Below, one piece after another: positions 1 to 8,806 of a DNA stretch of 64,000 nucleotides (within the stretch, counting starts at the first letter, position 1; each line of letters starts with the position of its first letter). Source of the stretch: an uncultured Tenacibaculum sp. (lineage in GTDB: Bacteria; Bacteroidota; Bacteroidia; Flavobacteriales; Flavobacteriaceae); NCBI GenBank assembly GCA_937922085.1, contig CAKZVD010000052.1:1-64000 (forward strand), given 5' to 3'. Both the position numbers and the translations under genes were made by a program. The notes under the pieces are model-generated. The model was not told the DNA's origin. It saw only the letters and a list, made by a program, of their open reading frames with translations, and searched no databases.

Positions 1-1047
1 AACTACAGACATTGCCAAAACATAATATTTTGTTTCGCTTCTTTTCCTTGAAATCACAATCATGTTAATTAATAAAATTAACCACCCAAAACCAAAAAAG
101 AATTCAACAACATGTATTTCTCCCACCTTATCGATACAGAAAAAAAATTGATATAAGGATGTTGTTATAACTACAAACAAAGTGTATTTTTTAAGAAAAG
201 AATAAAATTTAGGTTTTGTTTTTTTTATATTTAAAAAGGTAGCACTAAACATCATTAAGCTAAAAACCAAACACCTAAACAAAACAAATACAATATGCTC
301 AGCAATATTAATAGGTATTCCTATCCCGTATAAGTAACCATCAAATCCTACATAAAAAAAGCCAGTAGAAACGATATACAACACATACATGAAATAAACT
401 TTTCTTTTAAAAACTTTCCAGTAAAAGACATTAATCAAAAAAATAATAAACAACACCCCATAAAAAAAAATATTCTTTATCGTTTCTAAATTCATTATTT
501 TAATAAATTGATTTAACGATACTATAGATGGAGTTGCTCTTACCACCCTACCGCAACTTGTTGTATGAAGAAATACTGTTTTTTCTTTATGTGGATTTAA
601 TATAATTTTAAAATTTGGTTTTGTAAAATTAAAAGTTCTACTGTCTTTATATTTCACATCCTTAATTTTATCTAGAAATAGTTTGTCTTTAGTTTCATTT
701 AACTTAAAAAGATCATAATTCCAGTTTATTCGATCATTATTTTGAATTACAATTTCTTTCTTTTCATTTCCAATGTTCTTTAATTTAATTTCTATCCATA
801 TTGCGCCCTTAAAAAAAGGGAAATTTAAATTCTTTAAACCTTCAAATGGAATTTCTTTAAACTCTTTTATTGAATATTCATTGGTTTTATCTACATAAGA
901 TTTATAAGTAAATTTAATCTCTTGTAATTCTTTTGCTTCATTTTTTGAACAACTAAAAATTGTCGTCATAAATAAAATTAAAGCTATTAATTCATATAAT
1001 TTGTGGTTAATTAAGATCGAGGGCATCTTTATAGTTTTTATTCAAAA
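1..1047 (-). CDS. 7TMR-DISM membrane sensor, partial (3' end outside window)
   Basis: This reading frame is open from a stop at 1054-1056 to the window edge without interruption, about 349 codons. The N-terminus reads like a lipoprotein signal (LIALILF then MTTIFSC, Cys near residue 33 from the TTG at 1047). A soluble domain of about 150 residues follows (a GAIWIEIKLKN-like stretch resembles 7TMR-DISMED2 extracellular domains), then at least four hydrophobic helices (VLFIIFLINVFYW, VLYIVSTGFFYVGF and others). This order matches 7TMR-DISM sensor proteins, whose C-terminal output (histidine kinase, cyclase or LuxR/AraC HTH) would lie outside the window. The start is uncertain: no ATG precedes the signal peptide, so TTG at 1045-1047 is the only normal start that keeps it; the ATG at 967-969 would leave only six residues before the Cys. 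The family call is from sequence pattern only. Confidence 0.7.
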
Positions 1048-1095
1048 GAAGCTAATCTAAAAAAAAACGCTTACAAAACACTCTTTTAAAACCTT

Positions 1096-2631
1096 TTATC
1101 CTAACCACCCCTCTCTATCTAAACTTCTATATTGAATTGCTTCGGCTATATGATTCGATTCAAGTTCTTTCGAATTGTCTAAATCAGCAATAGTTCTACT
1201 CACTTTTAAAATTCTATCATAAGCTCTAGCAGATAAATTCAATTTTTCCATTGCATTTTTTAATAAAGCCTTACTTTCTTCATTCAGTTTACAATATTTT
1301 TTTATTTGCTTAACATTCATTTGAGCATTATAGTGTACACTTTCTGTATCTTTAAACCTAATAGACTGAAGTTCTCTAGCTTGCGTCACTCTTTCTCTAA
1401 TTGTGATACTACTTTCTCCTTTTATATCTTCAGATAATTTATCAAAAGGTACTGGTGTTACTTCTATATGAATATCTATTCTATCTAATAAAGGTCCTGA
1501 TATTTTACTTAAATAACGTTGTATTTCTGCTGGTGATGATGTTACAGGACTATTTCCATCATTAAAATAGCCTGAAGGACTAGGGTTCATACTTGCAACC
1601 AACATAAAACTACTTGGATAGTTTACAGTAAATCTTGCTCTAGAAATAGTAACCTCTCTATCTTCTAAGGGCTGTCTCATTACTTCCAATACAGATCGTT
1701 TAAATTCTGGTAATTCATCTAAAAATAATACTCCATTATGAGCCAAAGATATTTCGCCAGGTTGTGGATATTGCCCTCCACCTACTAAAGCTACATCTGA
1801 CACAGTATGATGAGGTGATCTAAATGGTCGCATACACATTAATCCAGCACTTTTAACTTTACCTACTACAGAATGAATTTTTGTTGTTTCTAAAGCTTCA
1901 TGAAGTGTCATTGGTGGTAATATAGAAGGCAATCGTTTCGCCAACATTGTTTTTCCAGATCCAGGAGGGCCTATTAGAATGATATTATGACCTCCAGCCG
2001 CTGCAATTTCCATACATCTTTTTATTGATTCTTGTCCTTTAACGTCTGAAAAATCAAATTCTGGAAAATTAACGTGCTTACTAAACTCCTTCCTTGTATC
2101 TATAATAGTAGGAGTCAGTTTTTCTTTTCCATTAAAATGATTAATAACCTCCATTATATTATTAACTCCATAAATATTTACATCATTAACAATAGCAGCT
2201 TCTTTAGCATTTTCTTTAGGTAAAATGAAATGTTTAAAGCCATCTTCTTTAGCCTTAACTGCAATAGGTAATGCTCCTTTTATCGGTTGTAGACTACCAT
2301 CTAAAGACAACTCTCCCATAATAATATATTCTTCTATATTCTCTGATTGAATTTGTTTTGAAGCTGCCAATATTCCTATTGCTAAAGTTAAATCATAAGC
2401 CGCACCTTCTTTTCTAATATCTGCCGGTGCCATGTTAATGATTATCTTCTTACCTGGTAACTTAAAATTATTATTATTTAAAGCAGCCGAAATTCTATAA
2501 GAACTTTCTCTTACAGCATTATCTGGCAAACCCACCAAATGATAACCAATACCTTTATCTATATTTACTTCAACAATTATTGTGGTAGCGTCTACCCCAA
2601 ACACAGTAGATCCATGAACTTTTACTAGCAT
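1096..2631 (-). CDS. comM: YifB/ComM-family Mg chelatase-like AAA+ ATPase
   Basis: 511 residues, full length for the family. It begins MLVKVHGSTVFGVDA, the typical ChlI-like N-terminus, followed by an AAA+ Mg-chelatase domain with Walker A GPPGSGKT near residue 222, Walker B-type VLFLDELPEF and the conserved RPFRSPHHTVSD stretch, and ends with the Mg_chelatase_C domain. In other bacteria ComM is a hexameric helicase that drives branch migration of incoming single-stranded DNA during natural transformation; that role is from the family, not tested here. Start choice: a GTG seven codons upstream is in frame, but a -7 box lies at 2652-2659 on the same strand, so transcription would start downstream of that GTG; the ATG at 2629-2631 is therefore preferred. 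Confidence 0.93.
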   Translation of the reverse strand: MLVKVHGSTVFGVDATTIIVEVNIDKGIGYHLVGLPDNAVRESSYRISAALNNNNFKLPGKKIIINMAPADIRKEGAAYDLTLAIGILAASKQIQSENIEEYIIMGELSLDGSLQPIKGALPIAVKAKEDGFKHFILPKENAKEAAIVNDVNIYGVNNIMEVINHFNGKEKLTPTIIDTRKEFSKHVNFPEFDFSDVKGQESIKRCMEIAAAGGHNIILIGPPGSGKTMLAKRLPSILPPMTLHEALETTKIHSVVGKVKSAGLMCMRPFRSPHHTVSDVALVGGGQYPQPGEISLAHNGVLFLDELPEFKRSVLEVMRQPLEDREVTISRARFTVNYPSSFMLVASMNPSPSGYFNDGNSPVTSSPAEIQRYLSKISGPLLDRIDIHIEVTPVPFDKLSEDIKGESSITIRERVTQARELQSIRFKDTESVHYNAQMNVKQIKKYCKLNEESKALLKNAMEKLNLSARAYDRILKVSRTIADLDNSKELESNHIAEAIQYRSLDREGWLG

Positions 2632-2651
2632 ATTTTTACTTTTTCTTAACA

Positions 2652-2659
2652 CAAAAGTA
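2652..2659 (-). promoter_or_regulatory. -7 promoter box of comM
   Basis: The minus strand reads TACTTTTG, matching the Bacteroidota consensus TAnnTTTG, 20 bases before the comM ATG. No clear -33 TTTG was confirmed. Confidence 0.6.
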
Positions 2660-2794
2660 CTAATTTAGAATCTTTTAGAAGTAAAAGAAAATTATAATAA
2701 AACTTCATCATAAAAAAACAGCTTAGAAATGATTTCCAAACTGTTTATAATTTTTAATTTTACTTCTTTTAATATATCAATAAGTTATACTATT

Positions 2795-3976
2795 CTATCT
2801 TCTACCTCTAACAACTCTTGATCTTGAAGTAGTATTTCTTTTTGATCTGTTATAAGTACCTCTTTTCGCTATACTTGTATTCGATCTCGATGTTTTCTTT
2901 CTGCTATTGTATCGACTATTTTGATTCGTTGTTTTACTAACAGAACGATTTCTTGAATAACCTCTTGTTTTTTGAGTTTGTTTATTTCTAGCAGTTCTGT
3001 TATATATTGGTGTTCTACTTTTCGATCTATTAACTATAGTATTTATACTTCTCTCTCTAGTTTGAGTGCTATTTTTAGAAACATTTCTAGTTACTGCTCT
3101 ATTTCTATCTCTTGAAACTACTCTTGTATTTCTTGTAACCGTACGAGATCTGTTTACATTACGATTAGTACTACTAGCAACTCTCGATCTACTTCTATTT
3201 ATCTTTCTATAGTTACGATCATTTCTCTGATACATCGTTCTTCTATTGTCTCTTGATCTAAACTTTACATTTCTTGCACTAGCTACTCTACGTCCTCTAT
3301 TGAAATTTCTTACGCTGCTTCCTGGTCTACAGTAATTACGGGTTCTATATGATCTACTATAATACCCATTGTAATAATTATTTCTATATACAGTATATGA
3401 AAATCTATAAGGTGAATAGAATCTTCTATATGGGTTATTCCAAACAACACATCTATCTACAATTGGCAAAGCAAAGTATGCATGAAATGGTCTGTACACA
3501 TAACGTCTATTAAGGCGGTTGATATACCCTGAACAATTCAAGAAATCACCATAACTATTGTAATTTAAATACAAGCCTCCTACTCTTGAAATACGTCCCC
3601 AACGGTTGTAGTTTATAAACACGTCTCCTGCTTGTTTAATCCTACCATAGTGATCATAAAAAACTGGAACATCTTCTATTTGTACTACTGCTCCATAATC
3701 GTCATATTGTACAAATGAATCATAATTGAAACCTGAATTAAAACTAATATTTACTCCAGGAATATTTACATTAACACTTACGCCGTTTCTTGAACCATTT
3801 AAGTAAAAATCAAATTGTCCATCTGCATATACTGAGAATTCAACCCCTCCTTCATTAAAGATGAACGATTTTCCATAGTTGTCATAACGTGCAGTTGTAT
3901 TTACACTAGTTTCTGATGCGTTAGCTGAAAAAGTTGCCAACAAAAACCCTGTAAGTAGTAAAACAAATTTTCTCAT
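2795..3976 (-). CDS. secreted protein with YxxYG repeats and basic Arg/Ser/Asn-rich tail
   Basis: 393 residues from the ATG at 3976, which begins a clear signal peptide (MRKFVLLLTGFLLATFSANA); an upstream ATG at 3997 would add only a hydrophilic heptapeptide. Residues of roughly 25-165 contain repeated units such as VQYDDYGAVVQ, VFYDHYGRIKQ, INYNRWGRIS and LNYNSYGDF, suggesting a short beta-repeat. A Tyr-rich stretch follows, and the last about 180 residues are extremely rich in Arg, Ser, Asn and Thr (for example RNRSVSKTTNQNSRYNS). I do not recognise a named family with known function; similar proteins occur in flavobacteria. The basic tail suggests binding to polyanions (LPS, nucleic acid or exopolysaccharide), but this is speculation. 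The gene stands alone. Confidence 0.75.
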   Translation of the reverse strand: MRKFVLLLTGFLLATFSANASETSVNTTARYDNYGKSFIFNEGGVEFSVYADGQFDFYLNGSRNGVSVNVNIPGVNISFNSGFNYDSFVQYDDYGAVVQIEDVPVFYDHYGRIKQAGDVFINYNRWGRISRVGGLYLNYNSYGDFLNCSGYINRLNRRYVYRPFHAYFALPIVDRCVVWNNPYRRFYSPYRFSYTVYRNNYYNGYYSRSYRTRNYCRPGSSVRNFNRGRRVASARNVKFRSRDNRRTMYQRNDRNYRKINRSRSRVASSTNRNVNRSRTVTRNTRVVSRDRNRAVTRNVSKNSTQTRERSINTIVNRSKSRTPIYNRTARNKQTQKTRGYSRNRSVSKTTNQNSRYNSRKKTSRSNTSIAKRGTYNRSKRNTTSRSRVVRGRR

Positions 3977-3997
3977 ACTTTTTGATTTTAAATGCAT

Positions 3998-4430
3998 ATC
4001 ATTATGTTGATATACACTTACATAATACCAAGTAGCGTGCCAAAAATAAAAAAAGCTAAAACCAAAAGTTAAAATTAGTGTAGTTTTATATTCTAAATTT
4101 TAAACACATTAACTTGTTTAATACACAAACTACAAATCCAAGCTATCTAGTTTTTTGTTAAAACTTTAAATATACAAACAACAAAAAAGGCATAGTAAAA
4201 ACTACACCTTTAATTATTAATCTTTTCTTTATGAATAATTGAAATTTAAACATAAAATAGTCCCCCAACTTTTTTATTTTAATCTGTGATTCACACAAAG
4301 AAAGATCTTTATGAGTCAAAGGTATTCTATAATTTACTTTTTATACTTTAAAATTGTTACATTAAAAATAAAATCGTAAAACACTGAAAAAGCAGTAGCT
4401 TGAATAACAAAAACATGAAAAATGTTACAT
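3998..4430. other. intergenic region without a recognised gene
   Basis: 433 bases between the secreted basic protein and the hybrid sensor regulator. It is very AT-rich, holds the candidate -7 box at 4041-4048, and shows no open frame of convincing composition, no RNA gene and no clear terminator hairpin. Confidence 0.6.
4041..4048 (-). promoter_or_regulatory. candidate -7 promoter box of the basic secreted protein gene
   Basis: The minus strand reads TATTTTTG (TAnnTTTG consensus), 64 bases before the ATG at 3976, giving a leader of about 55-60 nt. Confidence 0.45.
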
Positions 4431-7013
4431 TTAATTTAAATTTTTAAATTTTTTAGGTGTTATTCCAAATTTATTTTTGAAAGCAGTAGAGAAATAATTC
4501 GGAGAAGAAAAACCAACAGAATAAGCTATATCTGCTATTGTTAAATCCTTTTTATCTATCAACATTTCTTTTCCTTTTTCTAATCTTATGTTTTGAATAT
4601 AATCACTAATTGTTATACCTAAAACGGCTTTAATTTTTCGATACAACTGAACTCTAGATATACTCAATTTTTCGGCTAAAACTTCTACAGTAAAAGTAGA
4701 ATCATCTATGTTATCCTGAATATATTTATTTATTTTATCAAGAAATTCAGTCTCTTTATTCTTACTTTTCTTTTTATTGTTATTTGTATTTACTAAGAGT
4801 TTTTTATCTATCTTTTCTTTATAATGATATTGAAGCTTTTTTCTATTATATAGTAACGATTCTATAGATTGAAATAATACAGATAGATTAAATGGCTTAG
4901 TTAAAAACATATCTACCCCACATTTCAATCCTTCTAAATGAGCTTCATCTGTATTTAAAGCAGTTAACATTATTACAGGAATATGAGAGGTTCTTTCATC
5001 TTTTTTTACAAAATCACAAATTTCGAAACCACTTTTATCTGGTAAATTTACATCACTAAGAATTATATCAGGAATAATCTCTAATACTTTTTCTGTTACT
5101 TTAAGTCCATCAGAATCATATACTTTGTATACACTCGATAATTTTGTTTTCAAAAACTCTCGAAGATCTGTATTATCCTCTATTAATAATAATGTTTCTT
5201 TTTCTTTTTCATCATCTTTAATAGAATTCTCTTCTTCAAAAGGAGTTATTTGCACAAACTCTGAAACCTTCACCTCCTCATCAACTAATATCTCTTCTGC
5301 TTTTAAATGTGAATTCCCTTTTGGAATGGAAATAATAAACTCTGCCCCTTCTCCTTTTTTAGAGACTACTTCAACAGTCCCTTTATGTAATTTCACATAT
5401 TCTTTTGTTAAATATAAACCTATCCCTGAACTAGACTGATTATTATTAGAGCCTTGAAAAAATTGATTAAAAATTTTATCTTTTTCACTTTCAGGAATAC
5501 CAATACCTGAATCTTTTACCGATATAAATACTTGGTTGGTATCTTCCGTTAACTTAATCGATATGTTTCCTCCTGAGGGTGTAAATTTAAAAGCATTTGA
5601 AAAAAGATTAAATAACAAATTATCAAACAACCCTTTATCTATAAATAAATTGGGCTCATTAATCTCTGTATTTATATCATATTTTATTTTTTTCTTATTT
5701 GCCTCATTTCTAAAATCTAAAAAAATAGTTTTAACAAACTCTTTAATATCTGTTTTAGATGCTTTTAATTTAAATTTACGGCTCTCGACTCTCCTAAAAT
5801 CTAACAACTGATTTATCATTCTAAGCAAACGCTTAGAGTTATTATAAATTAGATTAAATTCTGTTGGTTTCTGTTCTTCTCCAGATCCTATTAATGATTC
5901 TGTGGAAGATAAAATTAAAGAAATAGGTGTTTTAAAATCATGCGATACTCCTGTAAAAAAATTATTTGTTGCTTCACTTGCTACTCTTAAATCTTCTGCT
6001 ATTTGCTCAATCTCTTTTTTTTGATTATCAATTTGATCTATCAATTTAACTAACAATCTTTTTTGATTTATTAATTTTTGATTAGATCTAAAAGTAATAA
6101 TCAGTAATGTTATTATAATTCCTAGAAAAAGTAATGTTGCTATTAAAAAATCTTTTTGTGAATTATATAATTTTAATTGTTCGTCAATTTTTAATTGTTG
6201 CCTATTGATATCTAGTTCTTGATTATTAATAAGTGCTAACTGCCTTTTTAATAAATCAACATTTGTTGAATCTACAATAACAGAAGGAAGTAGGTAATCT
6301 TTTTTTACTTGTTCTTTTTTTATTGCTTGAACGGCAATATTAAATGCCTCTTTTCCTCCTGTAGGGCATAAAATAGTAGCATCTAATATTTTTTCTCTTA
6401 CTAAATTAACTCCTCCTTTATCAAAATGCAACCCACCAACACCTATAAATTTTATTCTCTTTTCTAAATTCATTTTTTTAGCTACCTCATAAGCTTTAAA
6501 AGCTAAATCATCTGAGTGCGCAAAAACATAATCTATATCAACTTTTTTTTCTAGTAAATTTCTAAACTTCTCTTTTACATCAGAATCATCATAACTATCT
6601 TGAATTCTAGTAATTACATTTAAACTTTTATTACCTTTTATAGTTTCTTTAAAACCTAAACTTATATGCTTTGTTGGTGAAGTACCTGCCCATCCTTTAA
6701 TTTCCACAATATTTATATTCTTTTTAAAAGACTTTAAATATTTAGCTGCATTAATCCCCACTTCATAATTATCAACTCCAACAAAAGAAGTAAAATTACT
6801 AACCGCTCTATCCAATAAAATAACAGGTATTTTATTACCTAATGCTTTATTAATGATTGCTTTTAAAGGTTTTGTAGCTATTGGAGAAACAATTATAGCA
6901 TCAACTTCTTTTTCTATAAAGTTTTCAATATCGGAAATTTGTCGGTCTACATTAGATTTAGAGTTTGAAATAATCAATTCTACATTCTCATGATATTTTT
7001 CTTCTATTCTCAT
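4431..7013 (-). CDS. hybrid two-component sensor/AraC regulator with sugar-binding sensor domain
   Basis: One polypeptide with, in order: a LacI/PBP1-type ligand-binding domain (about residues 1-255; DNYEVGINAAKYLK, HSDDLAFKAYEVAKK), a membrane helix near 300, a coiled coil, HisKA with SHDFKTP (phospho-His near 357), HATPase (GIGIP near 505), a receiver domain (IEDN; Asp in SDVNLPD near 654; Lys in TKPF) and a C-terminal AraC HTH (near 760-860). This is the Bacteroidota hybrid two-component architecture with a periplasmic sugar-binding sensor, as in the fructose sensor BT1754, and should control a carbohydrate operon, but no such operon is in the window. The true N-terminus is longer: the frame is open to 7175 and encodes a lipoprotein-type signal (FFLSVLSLSSC, Cys at 7101-7103) and the first strand of the binding domain, yet no ATG, GTG or TTG lies in that extension. 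Confidence 0.9.
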   Translation of the reverse strand: MRIEEKYHENVELIISNSKSNVDRQISDIENFIEKEVDAIIVSPIATKPLKAIINKALGNKIPVILLDRAVSNFTSFVGVDNYEVGINAAKYLKSFKKNINIVEIKGWAGTSPTKHISLGFKETIKGNKSLNVITRIQDSYDDSDVKEKFRNLLEKKVDIDYVFAHSDDLAFKAYEVAKKMNLEKRIKFIGVGGLHFDKGGVNLVREKILDATILCPTGGKEAFNIAVQAIKKEQVKKDYLLPSVIVDSTNVDLLKRQLALINNQELDINRQQLKIDEQLKLYNSQKDFLIATLLFLGIIITLLIITFRSNQKLINQKRLLVKLIDQIDNQKKEIEQIAEDLRVASEATNNFFTGVSHDFKTPISLILSSTESLIGSGEEQKPTEFNLIYNNSKRLLRMINQLLDFRRVESRKFKLKASKTDIKEFVKTIFLDFRNEANKKKIKYDINTEINEPNLFIDKGLFDNLLFNLFSNAFKFTPSGGNISIKLTEDTNQVFISVKDSGIGIPESEKDKIFNQFFQGSNNNQSSSGIGLYLTKEYVKLHKGTVEVVSKKGEGAEFIISIPKGNSHLKAEEILVDEEVKVSEFVQITPFEEENSIKDDEKEKETLLLIEDNTDLREFLKTKLSSVYKVYDSDGLKVTEKVLEIIPDIILSDVNLPDKSGFEICDFVKKDERTSHIPVIMLTALNTDEAHLEGLKCGVDMFLTKPFNLSVLFQSIESLLYNRKKLQYHYKEKIDKKLLVNTNNNKKKSKNKETEFLDKINKYIQDNIDDSTFTVEVLAEKLSISRVQLYRKIKAVLGITISDYIQNIRLEKGKEMLIDKKDLTIADIAYSVGFSSPNYFSTAFKNKFGITPKKFKNLN

Positions 7014-7176
7014 AGATTGAGTTACAGCTTTACGCCAATTCTCATCTGTAGAAAACTGAGAATATCCTATCGTATACTTTTTACCTTTATTTTCATTATT
7101 ACAACTTGATAAAGATAGTACAGATAAAAAAAATACTTTTATATACTTTTTAATCCCTATTTTTTTTAATTCAATT

Positions 7177-7184
7177 CAAATTTA
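7177..7184 (-). promoter_or_regulatory. candidate -7 promoter box of the hybrid regulator
   Basis: The minus strand reads TAAATTTG (TAnnTTTG consensus), immediately upstream of the in-frame stop that bounds the 5' extension of the hybrid regulator. Transcription from it would start near 7170, consistent with the lipoprotein signal being translated. Confidence 0.4.
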
Positions 7185-7186
7185 AC

Positions 7187-7232
7187 AAAAAACGCAACAA
7201 AAACTACTGAAAGCAGCTTTTATTGCGTTTTT
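7187..7232 (-). terminator. terminator downstream of the left tRNA-Leu copy
   Basis: On the minus strand AAAAACGCAA and TTGCGTTTTTT form a long stem, with inner pairing of AAAAGCTGCTTTCAGTAG, ending in a T run. It lies just past the 3' end of the tRNA-Leu copy and is probably the native chromosomal terminator of that tRNA. Confidence 0.7.
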
Positions 7233-7236
7233 ATTT

Positions 7237-7316
7237 GTACGGGCAGGGAGACTCGAACTCCCACACCTTGCGGCACTAGATCCTAAGTCTAGCGTGTCTA
7301 CCAATTCCACCACGCC
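7237..7316. repeat. attL: 80-bp direct repeat, left end of the element
   Basis: Identical over 80 bases to 11598-11677, beginning GTACGGGCAGGG and ending CCACCACGCC. The flanking bases differ (T on both sides here; A and C at the right copy), so the repeat boundaries are exact. Confidence 0.92.
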
Positions 7317-7319
7317 TAA
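7238..7319 (-). pseudogene. tRNA-Leu(UAG) copy with damaged acceptor stem (att remnant)
   Basis: All arms of the tRNA-Leu and the TAG anticodon loop are present, but the first three bases differ from the right-hand copy: the 5' strand of the acceptor stem reads TTAGGCG instead of GCGGGCG, which leaves positions 1 and 3 unpaired with the 3' strand TGCCCGT. The 5' end comes from the element, so this copy is best read as the left attachment site and not a working tRNA. A -7-like TATATTTG lies at 7360-7367 on this strand, so some transcription is possible. Confidence 0.75.
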
Positions 7320-7413
7320 CTTATTTCTATATCCGTATTCGTTTTTAAGTTTGGTAAAACAAATATACGCTAAATATTAAAACAATAGATATTTTCAATT
7401 TTTCAAGCTTTAA

Positions 7414-7430
7414 TGTGCAAATACTGTGCA
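7414..7430 (+). repeat. paired TGTGCA repeat at left end (candidate integrase arm site/operator)
   Basis: Two TGTGCA hexamers 11 bases apart (TGTGCA AATAC TGTGCA), one helical turn. The same 17-mer with one mismatch lies at 11523-11539 near the right end, in the same orientation. This copy ends six bases before the integrase ATG, so binding could also shut off integrase translation or transcription. Confidence 0.55.
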
Positions 7431-7435
7431 AAAAA

Positions 7436-8695
7436 ATGGCATCAATTAAATTCATTTTTAGGTCTAAAAAAGACTTTGCTCCATTGATTATGAGATTGAC
7501 TCATAAAAACATTGATATATTTATCAATACGGAATTTAATTCTAATAGAGAATATTGGTTTGATTCTAAAAACAAACAATTAAAATACCCTAAAACTGAT
7601 TGTAAAGAATCTTTAGAAATTAAAGCTACTATTATTAAACTTGAAGAGTTTATATTTAATCAATTCAATAAAGATTTTGAGATTGAAAACATTAATAAGT
7701 CTTGGCTACAAGAGTGTATTAATATTTTCTTTGGTAGAAATAAACAAGAAAAAGAGAGATTACCTTTAAACTTAGTTGATTATATAGGTTACTACATAGA
7801 TAAATCTTCAAGAATTAAAAACTCAAAAGGAACTTTTGGTTTATCTAAATCAAGAATTGATGATTTCAAAATATTAAAGAAGTTTTTAATTGAATTTCAA
7901 GAAAATAAAAACATCAAAATAAAAGATGTAAATCTTGAATTTAGTAATAAGTTCATTAACTGGATGACTGAAACTAAAAAATATGCTTCGGGATATGCTG
8001 GTAGAATGCTAGGAGCAATTAAAACCATTTGTAATGATGCTAAATTCCAAGGATTAGAAACTCATTCACAATTAGTTAAAGTTTCAGGATTTAAAACCAA
8101 GAACGAATATATAATTGTTTTAAGCCCTAAAGAAATAGAGCTTATAAGCAATACTGAATTGAAGTTTTCAAGCCTTGAAAACGCCCGTAAATGGCTTTTA
8201 TTAGGCTGTTATACAGGTCAAAGATCAGGAGATTTACTAAATATAACTCTCAATGATTTTCATACTAGAAATGGGTTAGAAGTTATAGAGCTAAAACAAC
8301 AGAAAACTAATAAGTTAGTCACAATCCCTGTGCTTGATGAAGTAAAAGAAATTGTTAACAATGGATTTCCACATAAAATAAGTCAACAGAAATTTAACCT
8401 TTATATTAAAGAAGTTTGCAGACTTGCAGGACTAAATGAGTTAACAGAAGGATTTATATATAATAATACGACTAAACGACGTGAGTTTGGAAAGTATGAG
8501 AAATGGAAATTAGTTTCAACTCATATATGTAGGCGTAGTTTTTGTACTAATAACTTTGGAAAGCTTCCAAATTACTTAATTATGAGTGTTACAGGACATT
8601 CTAGTGAGAAAACCTTTCTAGGGTATATTGGTAAAACATCTTATGATTATGCTAAACAATTTAAAGAACTATATGAAAAAAATAAAATCATTTAA
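7436..8695 (+). CDS. tyrosine recombinase (element integrase)
   Basis: 419 residues. An arm-type DNA-binding N-terminal domain (KDFAPLIMRLTHKNIDIFINTEF), a SAM-like core-binding domain (about 115-210) and a C-terminal catalytic domain with the Arg of GCYTGQRSGDL (near 263), the HxxR box in THICRRSF (near 363), GHSS and the likely nucleophile Tyr in FLGYI (near 397). This is the flavobacterial phage-integrase type that inserts elements into tRNA genes by strand exchange through a 3'-phosphotyrosine link. Start: the ATG at 7436 is chosen because the family begins with a short strand-forming segment and the upstream ATG at 7415 lies inside the TGTGCA repeat. A -7-like TAAGTTTG is at 7346-7353. 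It faces into the element, away from attL, and is the only recombinase here. Confidence 0.92.
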   Translation: MASIKFIFRSKKDFAPLIMRLTHKNIDIFINTEFNSNREYWFDSKNKQLKYPKTDCKESLEIKATIIKLEEFIFNQFNKDFEIENINKSWLQECINIFFGRNKQEKERLPLNLVDYIGYYIDKSSRIKNSKGTFGLSKSRIDDFKILKKFLIEFQENKNIKIKDVNLEFSNKFINWMTETKKYASGYAGRMLGAIKTICNDAKFQGLETHSQLVKVSGFKTKNEYIIVLSPKEIELISNTELKFSSLENARKWLLLGCYTGQRSGDLLNITLNDFHTRNGLEVIELKQQKTNKLVTIPVLDEVKEIVNNGFPHKISQQKFNLYIKEVCRLAGLNELTEGFIYNNTTKRREFGKYEKWKLVSTHICRRSFCTNNFGKLPNYLIMSVTGHSSEKTFLGYIGKTSYDYAKQFKELYEKNKII

Positions 8696-8794
8696 AACAA
8701 ACAACTTTAACTTACTGATAATAATTAGTTATAATAAACTAGATCAAATGGTAAACTATAACAAAAAAAACATAATAAATTTGATTTTTTTAAA

Positions 8795-8802
8795 TATATT
8801 TG
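8795..8802 (+). promoter_or_regulatory. -7 box directly before the HAD gene
   Basis: TATATTTG, a perfect TAnnTTTG, ends only four bases before the ATG at 8807. The expected transcription start falls at or next to the ATG, so the mRNA may be leaderless. Confidence 0.6.
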
Positions 8803-8806
8803 CGAT

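Noticed and set aside
1..1047. Frameshift in the 7TMR-DISM gene
   Set aside because: First reading suggested a frame break near the start; re-reading triplet by triplet showed an open frame from 1053 down to base 1. Only the start codon is uncertain.
7238..7319. A second functional tRNA-Leu(UAG)
   Set aside because: The first three bases differ and leave two mismatches in the acceptor stem; the copy lies at the element edge and is better explained as attL.
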